A stretch of 64,000 bases of DNA from Orientallactaga sibirica (lineage: Eukaryota; Chordata; Mammalia; Rodentia; Dipodidae): positions 15,963,501-16,027,500 of the forward strand of contig JAEOAD010000034.1 in the NCBI GenBank assembly GCA_036365145.1, given 5' to 3'. Under the pieces are notes generated by a model that was not told where the DNA came from, did not search any database, and saw only the letters and a program-made list of their open reading frames with translations. Both the position numbers and the translations under genes were made by a program. How positions within the stretch are numbered: position 1 is the stretch's first letter; each line of letters starts with the position of its first letter. This document shows positions 1-10,989 of the stretch, one piece after another.

Positions 1-478
1 GGAGAGGATATAAAGTGTGCCACTGGAAGGACATTTCTCAAACTTCCTTAATAATCTGCATTTTAGTTCTTTCCTTCTTTTTCTGTCAGTATCATGAATA
101 TCTTCCACTCTTCCTGTGCATTTTGGCTGACAACTTCATAGCCTCTTAAAATAGGAATTTAGCTTCACAATGCCTCTGCAGGAAGCCTTAGCTTAGTCTG
201 TTTATTTGTACCTTTAAGTTGTAGAAGTTCAAATTCTGCTGAGACCAGGGCCAGCAGTCATAGAACAAGTTACTTCCTAACTCTAAACCAGAGCCAAATA
301 GCAAGATCTTAATTTTAATGGGAATAGTAACTCAAAACCCACCTCTGAGAGCAGTATCACTTTTCAAAGCAGCTCAGGAAATAGGGTGGAAATTGCAAGT
401 ATTTGGACAGCCAGATGTTGTAAGATAATGTATATATTTCTTAGTGTCTTTCTGCTTGTTTATCTCTCTTCACTTAGG

Positions 479-482
<4 letters not shown>
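1..482. other. Unique AT-rich intronic sequence
   Basis: No coding potential, splice-flanked frame or recognisable repeat was found in this stretch, which runs up to a CA microsatellite. Confidence 0.5.

Positions 483-513
<31 letters not shown>
483..513. repeat. (CA)n microsatellite
   Basis: About 15 uninterrupted CA dinucleotides. Confidence 0.95.
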
Positions 514-515
<2 letters not shown>

Positions 516-1093
516 ATATGTATGAAAAAGGAAGGTATTGAATACAGTTGAGAATAGGGAGGAAGAACAATAAGAAAAGGAAACACGTTGGTCAGGTGTC
601 TCCCTCCTTAGTGAGGAGCATGAGATGAGCCCAGGCCAGTTCTAAAGATCCCTGGCTATTAGAAGACAATCTAGGGGTAGAACTTGAAAGTGAAAATTGA
701 GTGGGAACACATATGGCCATAATTGTATAAAAATTGTTTCTATAAAAAGCCAAAGCAAATAGAAGCAGGGTGAATTGGGGAAAGAAAATGGACCAACATG
801 TGAGGAACAGGAGAGAGCAGTTGGAGAAGGAGATGAATAAGAACAAAATATAATGACTTATATGTATGAAATTTCCATGATTGCTCCCCACCCCCAAATG
901 ATTTTTAGTGTGAGTTGGCTGCTACTTGGCACTTCCAACAAACTATTACATGAGGCATGAGATAGAGTTAGAGGTAAGCTTGGCTCATTGGTAAATAGGG
1001 ATGCAGTAGAATATAGCTTTGTTAGAAAGTAAAAGAAGTAAATAAAAAGGAAAAGCCATGTGATTCCAAACAGCTTCATGCAAGTATTTTATT

Positions 1094-1412
1094 CGGGAGC
1101 TGTGGAGATGGCTCCACAGGTAAGAGCACTCACTGCACAAGTGTGAACTCTCCATGTTGATTCCCATCACCTCTGAAAAAGGCCAAGTGTGATTGCACAT
1201 GCCTGTAACAACAGGAGGAGCTCTGGGGCTTGTTGATCAGCCAAGCTAAGTGAAAATCAGCACAACCTCCAGGTCCCATAAGAGACCATTTCTCAAGAAA
1301 ATAAATGGAAGAGCAATAGAGGAGGACACCCCATGTTCTCCTCTGGCCTCCGTGTGCCATGGGCTTGTTAAGTGTGCATCTGCACATATGAGCATATCAC
1401 ACACACCCCAAA
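1094..1412 (+). repeat. B4-like SINE (ID-B1 composite)
   Basis: The head reads GTGGAGATGGCTCCACAGG (tRNA/ID-derived). A B1-like middle follows (GCACATGCCTGTAAC) and then the typical B4 3' part (AGAGACCATTTCTCAAGAAA, CTCTGGCCTCC) ending in a CA-rich tail. The many mismatches indicate an old copy. Family name from remembered B4 architecture. Confidence 0.65.
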
Positions 1413-1584
1413 ATGATGTATTTTTCTTGTTTGTTTTTAATGGCAGATACAGTTTGGACGCAGTGCAGGAACTGGGGCACTCCCATGTAGCATTGGTGGA
1501 AATATATATATGGAAAACTGGTCCTTTTATGAAGTATGACTTCTACATTTTCATTTAAAGTCTAAGAAAGAATACAAATTTTGG

Positions 1585-2050
1585 TTATTGTGCACTTATT
1601 CTGTACCAGACATTGTTCTAGGAGCTCTGAAAATGGTAGTGAACAAAAGTGACCATGACTCTAACCCCATCTTGGAACCAAGGTTCTAATTAAGGGAGAA
1701 GATATTATATAAATAAGTAAAAATGTATGTGTGTGGGGGGGCTAGAGAGAGATAGGAGTCATGGGGAAAATAAAACAAGGTTAGAGAAGGAAGGTGGGTG
1801 GGACAGATGGTATGGTGGAAGATGGCTTGCTGGTTTGTGAAGATGGGAAAGGGAAACGCTCACAGAGGTATTGACTTGGGAGAAGAGGTTTGTGAGAAAG
1901 CAGGAAGACAGCCAGGTACACAGACAGGGGAAGAGCACTCTAGGTAGAGAAAGCAAAAACAATTCCCGAGGTGGTGAGAATGTGCTCAGGAGGACTCTGT
2001 AAGGAGACCAGAGACAAGTGTGACTGGTAGAGTGATCCATATAAAGTGAG
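1585..2050 (-). repeat. L2 LINE relic, antisense
   Basis: The start resembles the reverse of the L2 3' end (GTGCACTTATTCTGTACC, CATTGTTCTAGGAGCTCTG). It continues through GTGAACAAAAGTGACC into purine-rich sequence with AAGAGCACTCTAGGTAGAG, the usual order of antisense L2. Strongly diverged. Confidence 0.6.
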
Positions 2051-2255
2051 GGGATACATTATCAGGACAGCAGGAATTCTCTCTCCTTCCCTTCACTCTC
2101 TTCTGTCTCCCCTCTGTCTTTCTCTAGCAGAAGTAATTTATTTCTCCCTATCTTAAAAAAAAAGTCTCTGAGCAAGAATAAGGACCTACCTCAAAAAATA
2201 AAAACAAATAAACAAAAAATATGCAAATGGTTCTATTATGTTTTATTTTTCTTTT

Positions 2256-2452
2256 TTAAAAATATTTTTTATTTATGAGAGAGCAAGAGAGAGAGAGAAA
2301 AAATGGGCATGCCAGGCTTCCAACCACTGCAAAGGAACTCCAGATACATGCGCCCCCTTGTGCATCTGGCTTACATGGGTCCTGGGGAATCGAACCTGGA
2401 TCCTTTGGCTTTGCAGGCAAATGCCTTAACTGCTAAGCCATATCTCCAGCCC
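2256..2452 (-). repeat. DIP-like SINE (B2 superfamily)
   Basis: Read on the minus strand it starts GGGCTGGAGATATGGCTTAG, has the Pol III B-box region GGTTCGATTCC, then the dipodid body (AAGCCAGATGCACAAG) and an A-rich tail with AGAGAG. It is immediately followed by an antisense B1. Confidence 0.85.
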
Positions 2453-2453
2453 T

Positions 2454-2574
2454 ACTTTTTTTTTCAAGGTAGGGTCTTGCTCTAGCCTAGGCTGTCCTGT
2501 AATTCACTATGTTATCTCAGGCTGGCCTCAAACTCACAGTGATCCTTTTACCCCTGCCTCGTGAGTGACTGGCC
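2454..2574 (-). repeat. B1 SINE
   Basis: Antisense B1: a poly-T start, then AGGTAGGGTCTTGCTCTAGC and GGCTGGCCTCAAACTCACAG, ending near ACTGGCC. The left end is degraded compared with the younger copies in this window. Confidence 0.8.
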
Positions 2575-2589
2575 TAAATGCTTCTATTT

Positions 2590-3185
2590 TTAGGACACAC
2601 CCCATTTTAAGAAGTGAATTAACTATATATGTATAAGTTAGTGAAGAATAATTTTATCAGAATGACTCTTTGGTTGGAGTGGTGAAAAGTAGAACAAAAG
2701 CAAGTCCGTATAATGGAAAACCCCAAGGATCTTCAGGACGATATTTGAGGATCACCTTTGTACTTTAGAAGGCATACTGATGATAGAAAGTATTGTCTTT
2801 CTATTATCAAGTAGGATCATAACAGGATCTTCCATACAGCACTAACCAACATGTCTTATATACATTCAAAATATGCCATAAATGGCACTTAAGGCATTTT
2901 TCTAATTTTAGTGTGCTGTTAAAGAAGCATGAAAATACAAAACTTCACAGAGATCATGGTTGCTTAATAAGATGCACACATGTTAGAGCAACTATCTTTG
3001 GTAATGGATTATGAATGAATTTATTCTTTCCTTGATACTTACCTTTGTTTCCTAATATTCTATAATGAATGTACATTACATGGATAATCAACACTAATTA
3101 GTAGGGTGAATGGGATCAGTGCTACTCATGGTGAGAAAAACTGATAAAGCAAAGCATGTTATAAGTATAGTTTTCTTCATTTCTT
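2590..3185. other. Unique AT-rich intronic sequence
   Basis: No ORF with coding character and no recognised repeat. Confidence 0.45.
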
Positions 3186-3187
3186 TG

Positions 3188-3519
3188 CATACACATGCAT
3201 GTTGTGTATGCATATGAATATAGATGATTTTATGATTGCTTACACGTGTGAAAGCCTGAGGTGGAAATTGGATGTCCTCCTCAGTGACTCTCTACCTTAT
3301 GATTTGAGAGAGAATCCCTTACTGAACCTGAAGACCTCTCCTTTGGCTATAGCAGATAGGTAATAAGCCCCCATGATCCTCTTGTCTCTGTTTCCCCAGC
3401 ACAGGGATTATAGGCATATGCTGCAACACTTGTCTTTTATGTGAGTAGAGGGGATTCATTCTCATGTTCTCCTGCTTGCACAACATGCACTTTCCCTAAT
3501 GGGACACTTTCTCAGCCAA
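3188..3519 (-). repeat. B4-like SINE, antisense, degraded
   Basis: It has the antisense B4 order: a TG-rich start, GATGTCCTCCTCAGTGACTC, AATCCCTTACTGAACCTG, a B1-like CCCCAGCACAGGGATTATAG, and a tRNA-derived end (CTTTCTCAGCC). The region after the B1 part is poorly conserved. Confidence 0.55.
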
Positions 3520-3602
3520 TTTATTAGACTCTTGTAGGATTTGAATAAGATATTCCCAGGCATTAAAGCATCACTTGAAATCAATTTAAATGTTTTATTT
3601 TA

Positions 3603-3822
3603 GGGGCTGGAGAGATGGCTTATCAGTTAAGGCATTTGCCTGCAAAGCCAAAGGATCCTGGTTCAACTCTACAGGGCCCTCGTAAGCCAGATGCGCAAGG
3701 GGGGCACATGCATCTAGATTTCTTTTGCAGTGGCTGGAGGCTCTGGTGTGCCCATTCTCTCTCTGTCTCTCTCTCTGTGCCTCTTCCTCTCTCTCAAATA
3801 AATAAATAAATAAAATTAAAGA
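3603..3822 (+). repeat. DIP-like SINE
   Basis: A full element in sense: GGGGCTGGAGAGATGGCTTA head, body with GTAAGCCAGATGCGCAAGG, CT-rich stretch, then an AATAAATAAATAAATAAA tail. Confidence 0.88.
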
Positions 3823-4244
3823 AAGAAAGTATTTTCAAAGTTTTATTTTCTACTTTATTTTCACTTCTAGGTTGAACCGTTCTGCTGAGCTCTTTGCAAA
3901 CCAAACATGACTTAGGCACATCCTGAGGGTTTGAGGGGAAGAGAAGGCATTTGTCCCTCTTCCACCATAAAACATGACATATATCTGCTACTGGCAGATA
4001 AAATACACTTAAAAAATTGTGCCATATGTAAGACAGACTTATAGAAATGGAATGCTGACAGAGGAAGTCGTGAGACTGGAAGCACGTTAATCCTAAGTTA
4101 TTCAAGAAGGATATGGGCAAGGAGGGTGAAGCTGAACATGTTCCTGGAGAGATCTTGACTCCTAGATGTGGAAGAAGAGGTCCTTCCAGGTACATGCAAT
4201 GTTAAACCCAAAGATATGGCCTGAAGTTATGTTCATCTTCTTCA

Positions 4245-4335
4245 CAGAACCTTAGAATGTCAGAGCTAAGCTAGAAAGAATCTTACAGTATAATGTAGCC
4301 ATTCTTGTCTGACAGATAAAGTAATCAAGACTTTA
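4245..4335 (-). repeat. MIR3-type ancient SINE fragment
   Basis: Contains CCTTAGAATGTCAGAGCTAA, AGAATCTTACAG and GACAGATAAAGTAATCAAGA, the arrangement of old MIR-type elements that end in a 'bag of washed tail' such as TTACAGATGAGGAAAC. Weak, old similarity. Confidence 0.4.
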
Positions 4336-4571
4336 TCAATGGAAACTATCTTAGCATAGGTCACATTCTTTCTTAGTAAAGTCTCAAAATCTATAATTCC
4401 AGACTCCTGACTTTTCCCAAACTGTTATCCTGCCACAGTATTGCCACATCATTTTATCATGGTGCACTAGTTTCACGAGGACAGTGTGGTGCTTCATAAT
4501 TTATTCCCTTCTTGGTTATCGTCACAGATATATCAGCATAATTATAACTCTGATGAGTCTTATAATAAAGC

Positions 4572-4791
4572 AAGATTTTTTTTTATAAGAGAGAGAAAGA
4601 GAATGAGAAAGAGAACTGGTGCTTCAGGGCCTCCAGCCAATGCAATTGAACTCCAGACGTGTGCAACACCTTGTGCGCATGTGTGACCTTGTGTGCTTGT
4701 GTCACCTTTTGTGTCTGGCTTATGTGGGATATAGGGAGTTGAAGGTGGGTCCTTAAGCTTCACAGGCAAGCTAAGCCATCTCTCCAGCCCC
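4572..4791 (-). repeat. DIP-like SINE with internal short expansion
   Basis: Antisense DIP ending CTAAGCCATCTCTCCAGCCC. The body section corresponding to CACCTTGTGCATCTGGCTTA is enlarged: CACCTTGTG-like words occur three times between 4661 and 4722, which normal copies carry once. Confidence 0.82.
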
Positions 4792-4801
4792 AAAGTGAGA
4801 T

Positions 4802-6080
4802 TTTTTTTTTTTTAAAATTAGCTTTAATGCTAATGACTTTCTCAAAATTATTTGACCTAGCAATTTCAACTATTTCTTCTCTTCCTTCATTCTGCTTTCA
4901 TTAGCCAGACTTCCTGCTGTGCTCTTTTCTACCTTCTTGCCCATCCTTTATCTCCATTTTTATAATTTTATTTTATTGCTGCTCTCTTCTTAACCTTTTA
5001 TTTTTCTAAAACATTTTTGAGAAACTACAATATTTCAGATTATGCAAAATCTCCAAAGATTAGGGACATTTTTATGATTTGAAACAACTGACAGTCTGAT
5101 GGGAAGACAGACATCTGGCCTGAGAAAACGTAGAGCTGCTGATGTTGGAGCTGGTACTGATGTTGGAGCATGCATGCATAGCATATAGAGGAGTATAGAA
5201 GAGCACTGTTTCTGCAGCCTAGGGGGTTTCATAGCCAGTTAAATAAATACAGAAAGACACTCCAGATGGAGAGTGGAAGAGAAGCTTTTTCATGTGTCTG
5301 GAGAGCATCCTGTGAGGTGAGAATAAGAGATAACATGAAGAAAGGTTGGAGGTCGTATAAGGCTTCAAGGACTTATATGTACTTATATCTCATTAGATAA
5401 TTGTTGATGACCATTAAGACATTCATTGACTCAATTAGATTTGGTATTAAGAAAGATAGGGCCATAGATGGGGAGGAGAAAGGAAGTGTCTTGGTGGCTC
5501 TTTGGGGTCATGTTCACAGTACAGATGCCACATAGAAGATACCTTTCCAGACTAGGGCAGTTACTGAGAAATGTATAGATTCAAGAAACACTAGGCTGGT
5601 GGGACAAAGGGAAGGGAGGGGTTAAAGAAGGTTTCTTCCAAGATTGAGCCAGACCTAGGCCTGCTCTCTCTAAACAGTGCTTCCAGAAACAGCAGGGTCT
5701 CAATTATCTCACCATGGGCTGTGAAAGTCTAAAAAAAAATTCTCAAAACAAAATTAACTTTAATTTGCTTTAATTGAAAAATAAACACATGCCATGTACA
5801 GCACTCTCAAGAGGAGAACAAAGGGCTCAAAAATGAAATGAACAGTTGGGTGTGGAAGGCCAGTATTGGATATCTTAAGATGGGAATTGGTTTTGATTGA
5901 GAAAATACATTTAGAGTTAAATTGTGAAGCAGAACGCAAAGGCCTCCTATCTGAGCTTTGGTTTTCTTAATGTTTTTGGAGTTGGTGTTTTTATTATTAT
6001 TATTAAGAACATTGTAAAGCAGCTGTGAAATTTGGAAAGCTATGAAGTGGTAGTTAACTATTTTTTGATAATTTTTTTCC
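4802..6080. other. Mostly unique intronic sequence, possible L2 relic at 5270-5480
   Basis: No gene. 5270-5480 has purine-rich text with GGTCGTATAAGGCTTCAAGG that could be an antisense L2 relic, but the match is too weak to call. 5740-5790 is an AT-rich block containing AATTAACTTTAATTTG. Confidence 0.35.
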
Positions 6081-6084
6081 TATC

Positions 6085-6215
6085 AGTTTAACTAAGGGAC
6101 CTTTGATAAAGCAATACTTCTTAACCTCAGGTTCTTCATTTATATATAAAATGCACATATCACAGGAATTCTATGAGGGTTGAGTAATTAATATCTATGG
6201 GAATATTAAACTAGC
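6085..6215 (+). repeat. MIR SINE relic
   Basis: The order resembles the MIR core and 3' half: CTTAACCTCAGGTTCTTCAT, TATAAAATGCACATATCA, then TCTATGAGGGTTGAGTAATT. Confidence 0.5.
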
Positions 6216-6659
6216 AAAATGGTGATAGAGCTATGTATAGAGAGGAAAAATCAGAGGAAGGCTTGGAGGAAATGGTACAGAAAGGAGAAGAAGAAGAGAG
6301 CTACAATGAGTTCAATTGCCTCCCACAATCTCAGTATTTATTAGGAAATAGATTCTACACTCAGGTTTTGTGCCCCATGCTGAGGATTCAAAGAAGAAGA
6401 AAAGAAGGAGGAAGAGAAGGAGGAAAACCACTAGCTGAGTCTGTCTCCATGGTGCCTATCTTCTAGAAGTAAATAATTTTAGTCTTTAGACCACAAAATA
6501 GGGTTAAAGATCAGGATAAAGCAGAAGGAGGTGTCTTTGTACCCTCTCACATTGAGTACAGCTACTTTGACCCTGATTTAGGATCCTCCTACCTCAGAGA
6601 GATACATGGTGGCAACCTCATTCTCATCTGGAGATGTGAGGTTGAATTGTGAATTGAAC

Positions 6660-6870
6660 TTGACATAGTAACTCTAAGTGTCAGATTTTTAGAATATTGG
6701 CATCTTAGAATCATAGTGGTAGAATTTTAGAAGCTATCAAACCTTTAAATCAGAGTAATAAAAATTCAGAGTCAGAATCTCATAGACTCATAGAAAAGAA
6801 TATTTGTGGAATATAAAAATCCAATCTTTATACCATCAAATTTTAAGTTATAGAATTCTGACAGTTTTTT
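6660..6870 (-). repeat. MIR3-type relic with repeated TAGAATC-like words
   Basis: The words TTAGAATCATAG, TAGAATTTTAG, ATAGACTCATAG and TATAGAATTCTG recur across about 200 bases. One segment resembles the 'agaatcttagagttggaag' block of MIR3-type elements, though the family is uncertain. Confidence 0.35.
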
Positions 6871-6884
6871 AGGAAAAAAGAATC

Positions 6885-6905
6885 TTTTTTTTTTTTTTTT
6901 TTTTT
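6885..6905. repeat. poly-T run
   Basis: 21 consecutive T residues, possibly the tail of a lost retroelement. No SINE body follows. Confidence 0.8.
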
Positions 6906-7338
6906 GGTCATCTGGTATACCTTCTTTCTCAATTCAGGTAAAATACTAACATCGAAAATTAAAAAATATGATTCCTAAATGAATATACTTACAAAACTAT
7001 CCACAAGGAACATGTGTTATGCAGTTACACTGGTAGTAACCATATTGGACAAGGTACACCAATGATGGAGATAAGGGGAACTTGTGAATATGATAACATG
7101 TCTTGTCAAGGTGGTTGACTTTGTTGATTTCTAAGACAAATGCATTTCTGTAGGGTTCTAGAAAAGTGTTTGCAAAATTGGGCAGCTTAGGTACTCAGAG
7201 TTGTTTTCTTTTCCCTGAATTCTCCCTCTCGTGTGTACATGGCAAACTACTATTGATACATATCTTTATGTTTCCTCTGAAGCTCTGGCTTGTACCATTT
7301 AGACATTTTAATTTAAGATTTTGGCATCCATTTAATAG

Positions 7339-7563
7339 GGCCATTCATTTTTTTAAATATATATTTTTTATTTATATTATTCTGATTTTACATTCATAGT
7401 ATTGGTTCCATTGTCCTCCTCCCCGTCCTCCCACTTTCAAAGGGGCCCTCATCAATGGGGAATCACTGAAGCAGAACTAAAATGACCCCAATGTGGCTCA
7501 GGGAAACTCGTGGAAGAGGGGGCGGAAAGATTGTTAGAGTCACACGTTGGGGCCATTCATTTT
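7339..7563 (-). mobile_element. Unclassified retroposed insertion with 13-bp target-site duplication
   Basis: GGCCATTCATTTT occurs at 7339-7351 and again at 7551-7563. Between them lies a ~199-bp insert that starts T/A-rich on the plus strand, as expected of an antisense poly-A tail, and ends GTCACACGTTGG. Its body includes CCCCAATGTGGCTCAGGG and GAGGGGGCGGAAAGATTG. It has no DIP, B1, B4 or ID body. It may be a 5'-truncated LINE 3' end or another rodent repeat. The duplication and tail make LINE-type target-primed insertion likely. Confidence 0.65.
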
Positions 7564-7619
7564 CCAGATCACATATTCTCTTACAAGTCTTCATATGCAG
7601 TGGTACATTGTTTTCCATG

Positions 7620-7985
7620 TATGCATGGCATGGTGTGATGTGTGCTGTGTATTTACATGAGCTGATGTATATGTCTCATCTGCACACTTGCAAAGGCCAG
7701 CGGAGAATGCTGGGTTTCCTCCTTTTGTTTTGCTCTTAGTGTTTCCTTGAGACAGAATCTCTCACTGAACTCGGAGTTGTTACTTTCAGTCAGGCTGGCT
7801 GACCAGCAAGTCCCAGTGTTTCTCTGGTCTCTGCTCTTCACAGGACTGGGCATACATGTATATGTAGCCATGCCCAGCTGTTTGCATGGGTGCTGGAGAA
7901 TCAAACTCAGAGTGATTGAAACCCTTTCAGACCCTCACGCATGTACCACAAACATTGTTACCTACTGAGCCATCTCTGAGCCTCT
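7620..7985 (-). repeat. B4-like SINE, antisense
   Basis: Antisense B4: a TG-rich lead, AAAGGCCAGCGGAGAATG, TTGAGACAGAATCTCTCACT, GGCTGGCTGACCAGCAAG, CATGCCCAGCTGTTTGCATG, then the tRNA-derived end CTACTGAGCCATCTCTGAGC. Confidence 0.7.
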
Positions 7986-8191
7986 CAATGGTATATTTTA
8001 ACAGATACAGGAAGAACATGGGTTGTAGAAGTGTGTAAAATGAGCAAATCTCTATTTTATGCTACCAAAGCTGCACGTGTGTGTATGCATGTGTATGGCT
8101 CACATTGTAAGTTTAGCTGTCTTATATGTGAGTATTCAATTTATGTTTGAATGTCCTTATTTATATGTGAATAAGCTTGGGTAGAACTGAA

Positions 8192-8413
8192 TTTTTTTAA
8201 TATTTTATTTATTTATTTGAGAGAGAGAGATACAGAAATAGGCAGGTAGAGAGAGAATAGGCGCGCCAGGGCCTCCAGCCTCTGCAAACAAACTCCAGAT
8301 GCGTGTGCCCCCTTCTCCATCTGGCTTACGTGGGTCCTGGAGCATCGAGCCTTGAACCGGGGTCCTTAGGCTTCACAGGCAAGCGCTTAACCGCTAAGCC
8401 ATCTCTCCAGCCT
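8192..8413 (-). repeat. DIP-like SINE
   Basis: A well-preserved antisense copy: ATTTATTTATTTGAGAGAG tail, GGCGCGCCAGGGCCTCCAGC body, AACCGCTAAGCCATCTCTCC head. CpG sites survive, suggesting a younger insertion. Confidence 0.88.
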
Positions 8414-8636
8414 AGAACTGAATGTTTTTATCAGCATGTATGACATGTAAATTAATGTGGTTTTACAACTATGGAGTAGGTATTGCACTTTTTATTTGGA
8501 TGATGTGGTAGTTAAATTTTTTAGAATTGAAATGACCAGTGGTGATGTATAAATTAGAGCTCACATATTTGAGTGTAGCTGCATATATGTGTGTGTATCT
8601 GTGTGTGGGTTCATGTGTGAAGAATGCATATATGGG

Positions 8637-8839
8637 ACATTCTGACCTTTTTTTTTTTTTTTGTTTGTTTGTTTTTGTTTTTGTTTTTCGAGGTAGGGTC
8701 TCACTCTGGCCCAGGCTGACCTGGAATTAACTATATAGTCTCAGGGTGGCCTTGAACTCACGGTGATCCTCCTACCTCTGCCTCCCGAGTGCTGGGATTA
8801 AAGGCGTGCGCCAACACGCCCGGCACATTCTGACCTTTT
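8637..8839 (-). repeat. B1 SINE with 15-bp target-site duplication
   Basis: Antisense B1 (about 8650-8824), from a poly-T/GTTT tail through TCGAGGTAGGGTCTCACTC to CGTGCGCCAACACGCCCGGC. It is flanked by ACATTCTGACCTTTT at 8637-8651 and 8825-8839. The exact duplication and retained CpGs indicate a recent insertion. Confidence 0.92.
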
Positions 8840-8898
8840 AAGTGTGCACTTAATGTTTGTGCATTCATATGTATACCAATATGTTTGTATTAAATCTT

Positions 8899-8901
<3 letters not shown>

Positions 8902-8972
<71 letters not shown>

Positions 8973-8999
8973 GTATATATATATGTATATATATATATG

Positions 9000-9048
<49 letters not shown>
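8902..9048. repeat. Compound (CT)n-(AT)n-(TATG)n microsatellite
   Basis: About 14 CT units are followed by ~115 bases of alternating AT with scattered GTAT interruptions. Likely polymorphic. Open frames through it are repeat artefacts. Confidence 0.95.
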
Positions 9049-9050
<2 letters not shown>

Positions 9051-9059
9051 TAAACATTA

Positions 9060-10360
9060 ACTGTGCAAAGAAATTTATGTTATTAGCCTTGGGGATCAGA
9101 TGACAGTGGACTCTGTGAGCTATGCAGGGAAATCATCCAAAAGAAAAGGAATGTAATAGTTTAACAAATATTTGTCCCCATTATAGACATGACTCTGCTT
9201 TTCATGGATTCTATCCCATAATTTATTAACCCCCAAGAGCTATTTTTGAGAGTGTGTATATTCAAGACCAGTCATACTGAATGGATCAAATATTCCTGGG
9301 TTTGGGTTCTGACTTGAGTATTTTGTGGAAGTTCCCCTAGTAATTCAGAAGTGCACCTGTGACCAATAGCTGTTAATTACTCTGGCAGGTTTCATTGACA
9401 GAAGAGGTTCCCACATGCTTATGAATGTGTCCACTCCTGGGTCAGGCAATATTCTAGCACTCAGTGTCCCCAGAGGATTTCTTATTGAGTCCATGGTCAG
9501 GGCTCCAAATCCTTTGAATAGCACTCAGGTATGATTTTGGGTATCATATCAGGTGATCTCAAGATGGCTGCTTGTGCTAACATGTCTGGATGGGACTTTA
9601 GACTTCAAGGATGGAAGCAAATTCCAGAGGGTGCTACAATACAGAAGCTTGAAGGCGTAAGAGAGAAAGAATTGGATTCTTGAAGTTGCCCAGGTTCAAG
9701 AATTCAGGTTTTTCCTGCCTAGGAGGTTTCCCATCCCTCCACAGTTTTCTATGCAGGGGTTTTCCCTGGCTAAGACCTGAGCCCACATAAATCTTGTACA
9801 GTCTGACATCCAGCCAAGCCACATAAACGTTCTGCATTCATTGCACTGACGTTTGGAGAGGCTGAAATAGAACTTTGAAATTCTCCTTCACTTTTAATTA
9901 AAAAAAGATTTAGGCCAACCCTGGGTTCCTGCTTCTATTTAACTGAGACTGGTTTTAACGGTTGCTGTGTTTTTATTGTTGCAAATGTGACACATCCATC
10001 CGTCTTATTGGTGTACTCCTCAGTTTCTGCTCCATCTGTTAAAGAGAAAACATTTGTAGAAATATCTCTGTTTCTCTCCGAAGGCTGGAACCTCTATTTT
10101 AGCATCAGCTGCTGGGCAGGAGTTAAGCCTAGGCATTAGGGAAATCAGCACATGGATACAATGTTTCCAGTATCATTTTCATTATCTGTTTCCCATGCTA
10201 ATTGCATCTCATGACTCCAGCCAGGGTCACTACTTTCCCAGTCTATACCTGGGATCCTCTGGGTAGACTATATGTTGGTTCTTCTATTTTTCACTTTCAG
10301 TTTGAATGTAACTACAACACAACTGAACGATTAGTTCTGTTCTCATCTTTGTGCCCTTCC
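9060..10360. other. Unique intronic sequence
   Basis: No recognised repeat, RNA gene or coding exon. Confidence 0.45.
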
Positions 10361-10387
10361 TTTTTTTTTTTTTTTTTTTTTTTTTTT
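10361..10387. repeat. poly-T run, possible truncated retroelement tail
   Basis: 27 T residues followed by GAGGTGTTCC. This might be the first bases of a severely truncated antisense B1, but the similarity is too short to assign. Confidence 0.7.
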
Positions 10388-10439
10388 GAGGTGTTCCTAC
10401 AGTAAGACTTCCAATAAGCTCATTAATTCTTAAGGGAAG

Positions 10440-10625
10440 GACTATATTTTGGCATGGGATGAGGTGCATTGGGAGACCTGGATTAAAACCTTCTCGTTGT
10501 GCTTTAGCTTGGAAACTTGCTCCAACTTTCTAAGTCTGAATTTTCCCGTGAAAGTGCCAGGAGGTTGTGAGGATCAAATGGTTTAATTTAAGTACAAATG
10601 CTATGCAAATTGTGAGGTGTTATAC
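10440..10625 (+). repeat. MIR SINE relic
   Basis: Follows the MIR order: GGAGACCTGGATTAAAACC, GTGCTTTAGCTTGGAAACTT, TCTAAGTCTGAATTTTCCC, AGGTTGTGAGGATCAAATGG and AAATGCTATGCAAATTGT. Confidence 0.65.
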
Positions 10626-10989
10626 TTACATGATACCTGCACAGCCAAGGCATTTATTCACCAGCTCATTTTGCTTTTTGTTTATTTATTGAGTGATTGG
10701 TTATTGCTTAGGAGAATACAATGCACCAAGTCCAGTTTTGCTATATAATACCAAGACAATTAAAGTAAATTCATGGCTTTCAAAAGCCCACATGTGTGAC
10801 AGAATAATGTCTATGAAGTCCTGAGTAAGCTGCTGTTTTCTCCTCTTATAGGACATAGTAATTATTAAAGAGGGAATGGATGGCTTTGGGCCAAATGTTA
10901 AAGGAGAAGGGGTCCCCAAATTCAGAATACTGATAACACCTGACATGTCTCCATAGCTACAGAATATACTTGGTCTTACTAGAGGATCC

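Noticed and set aside
3603..3680. tRNA-like heads with Pol III B-box sequence (GGTTCGATTCC type) in DIP elements.
   Set aside because: They are SINE promoters, not tRNA genes: the body, CT-rich stretch and A-rich tail follow each one, and no tRNA fold is complete.
8844..9053. A tyrosine/isoleucine repeat frame over the CT/AT tract.
   Set aside because: Entirely microsatellite; no coding content.
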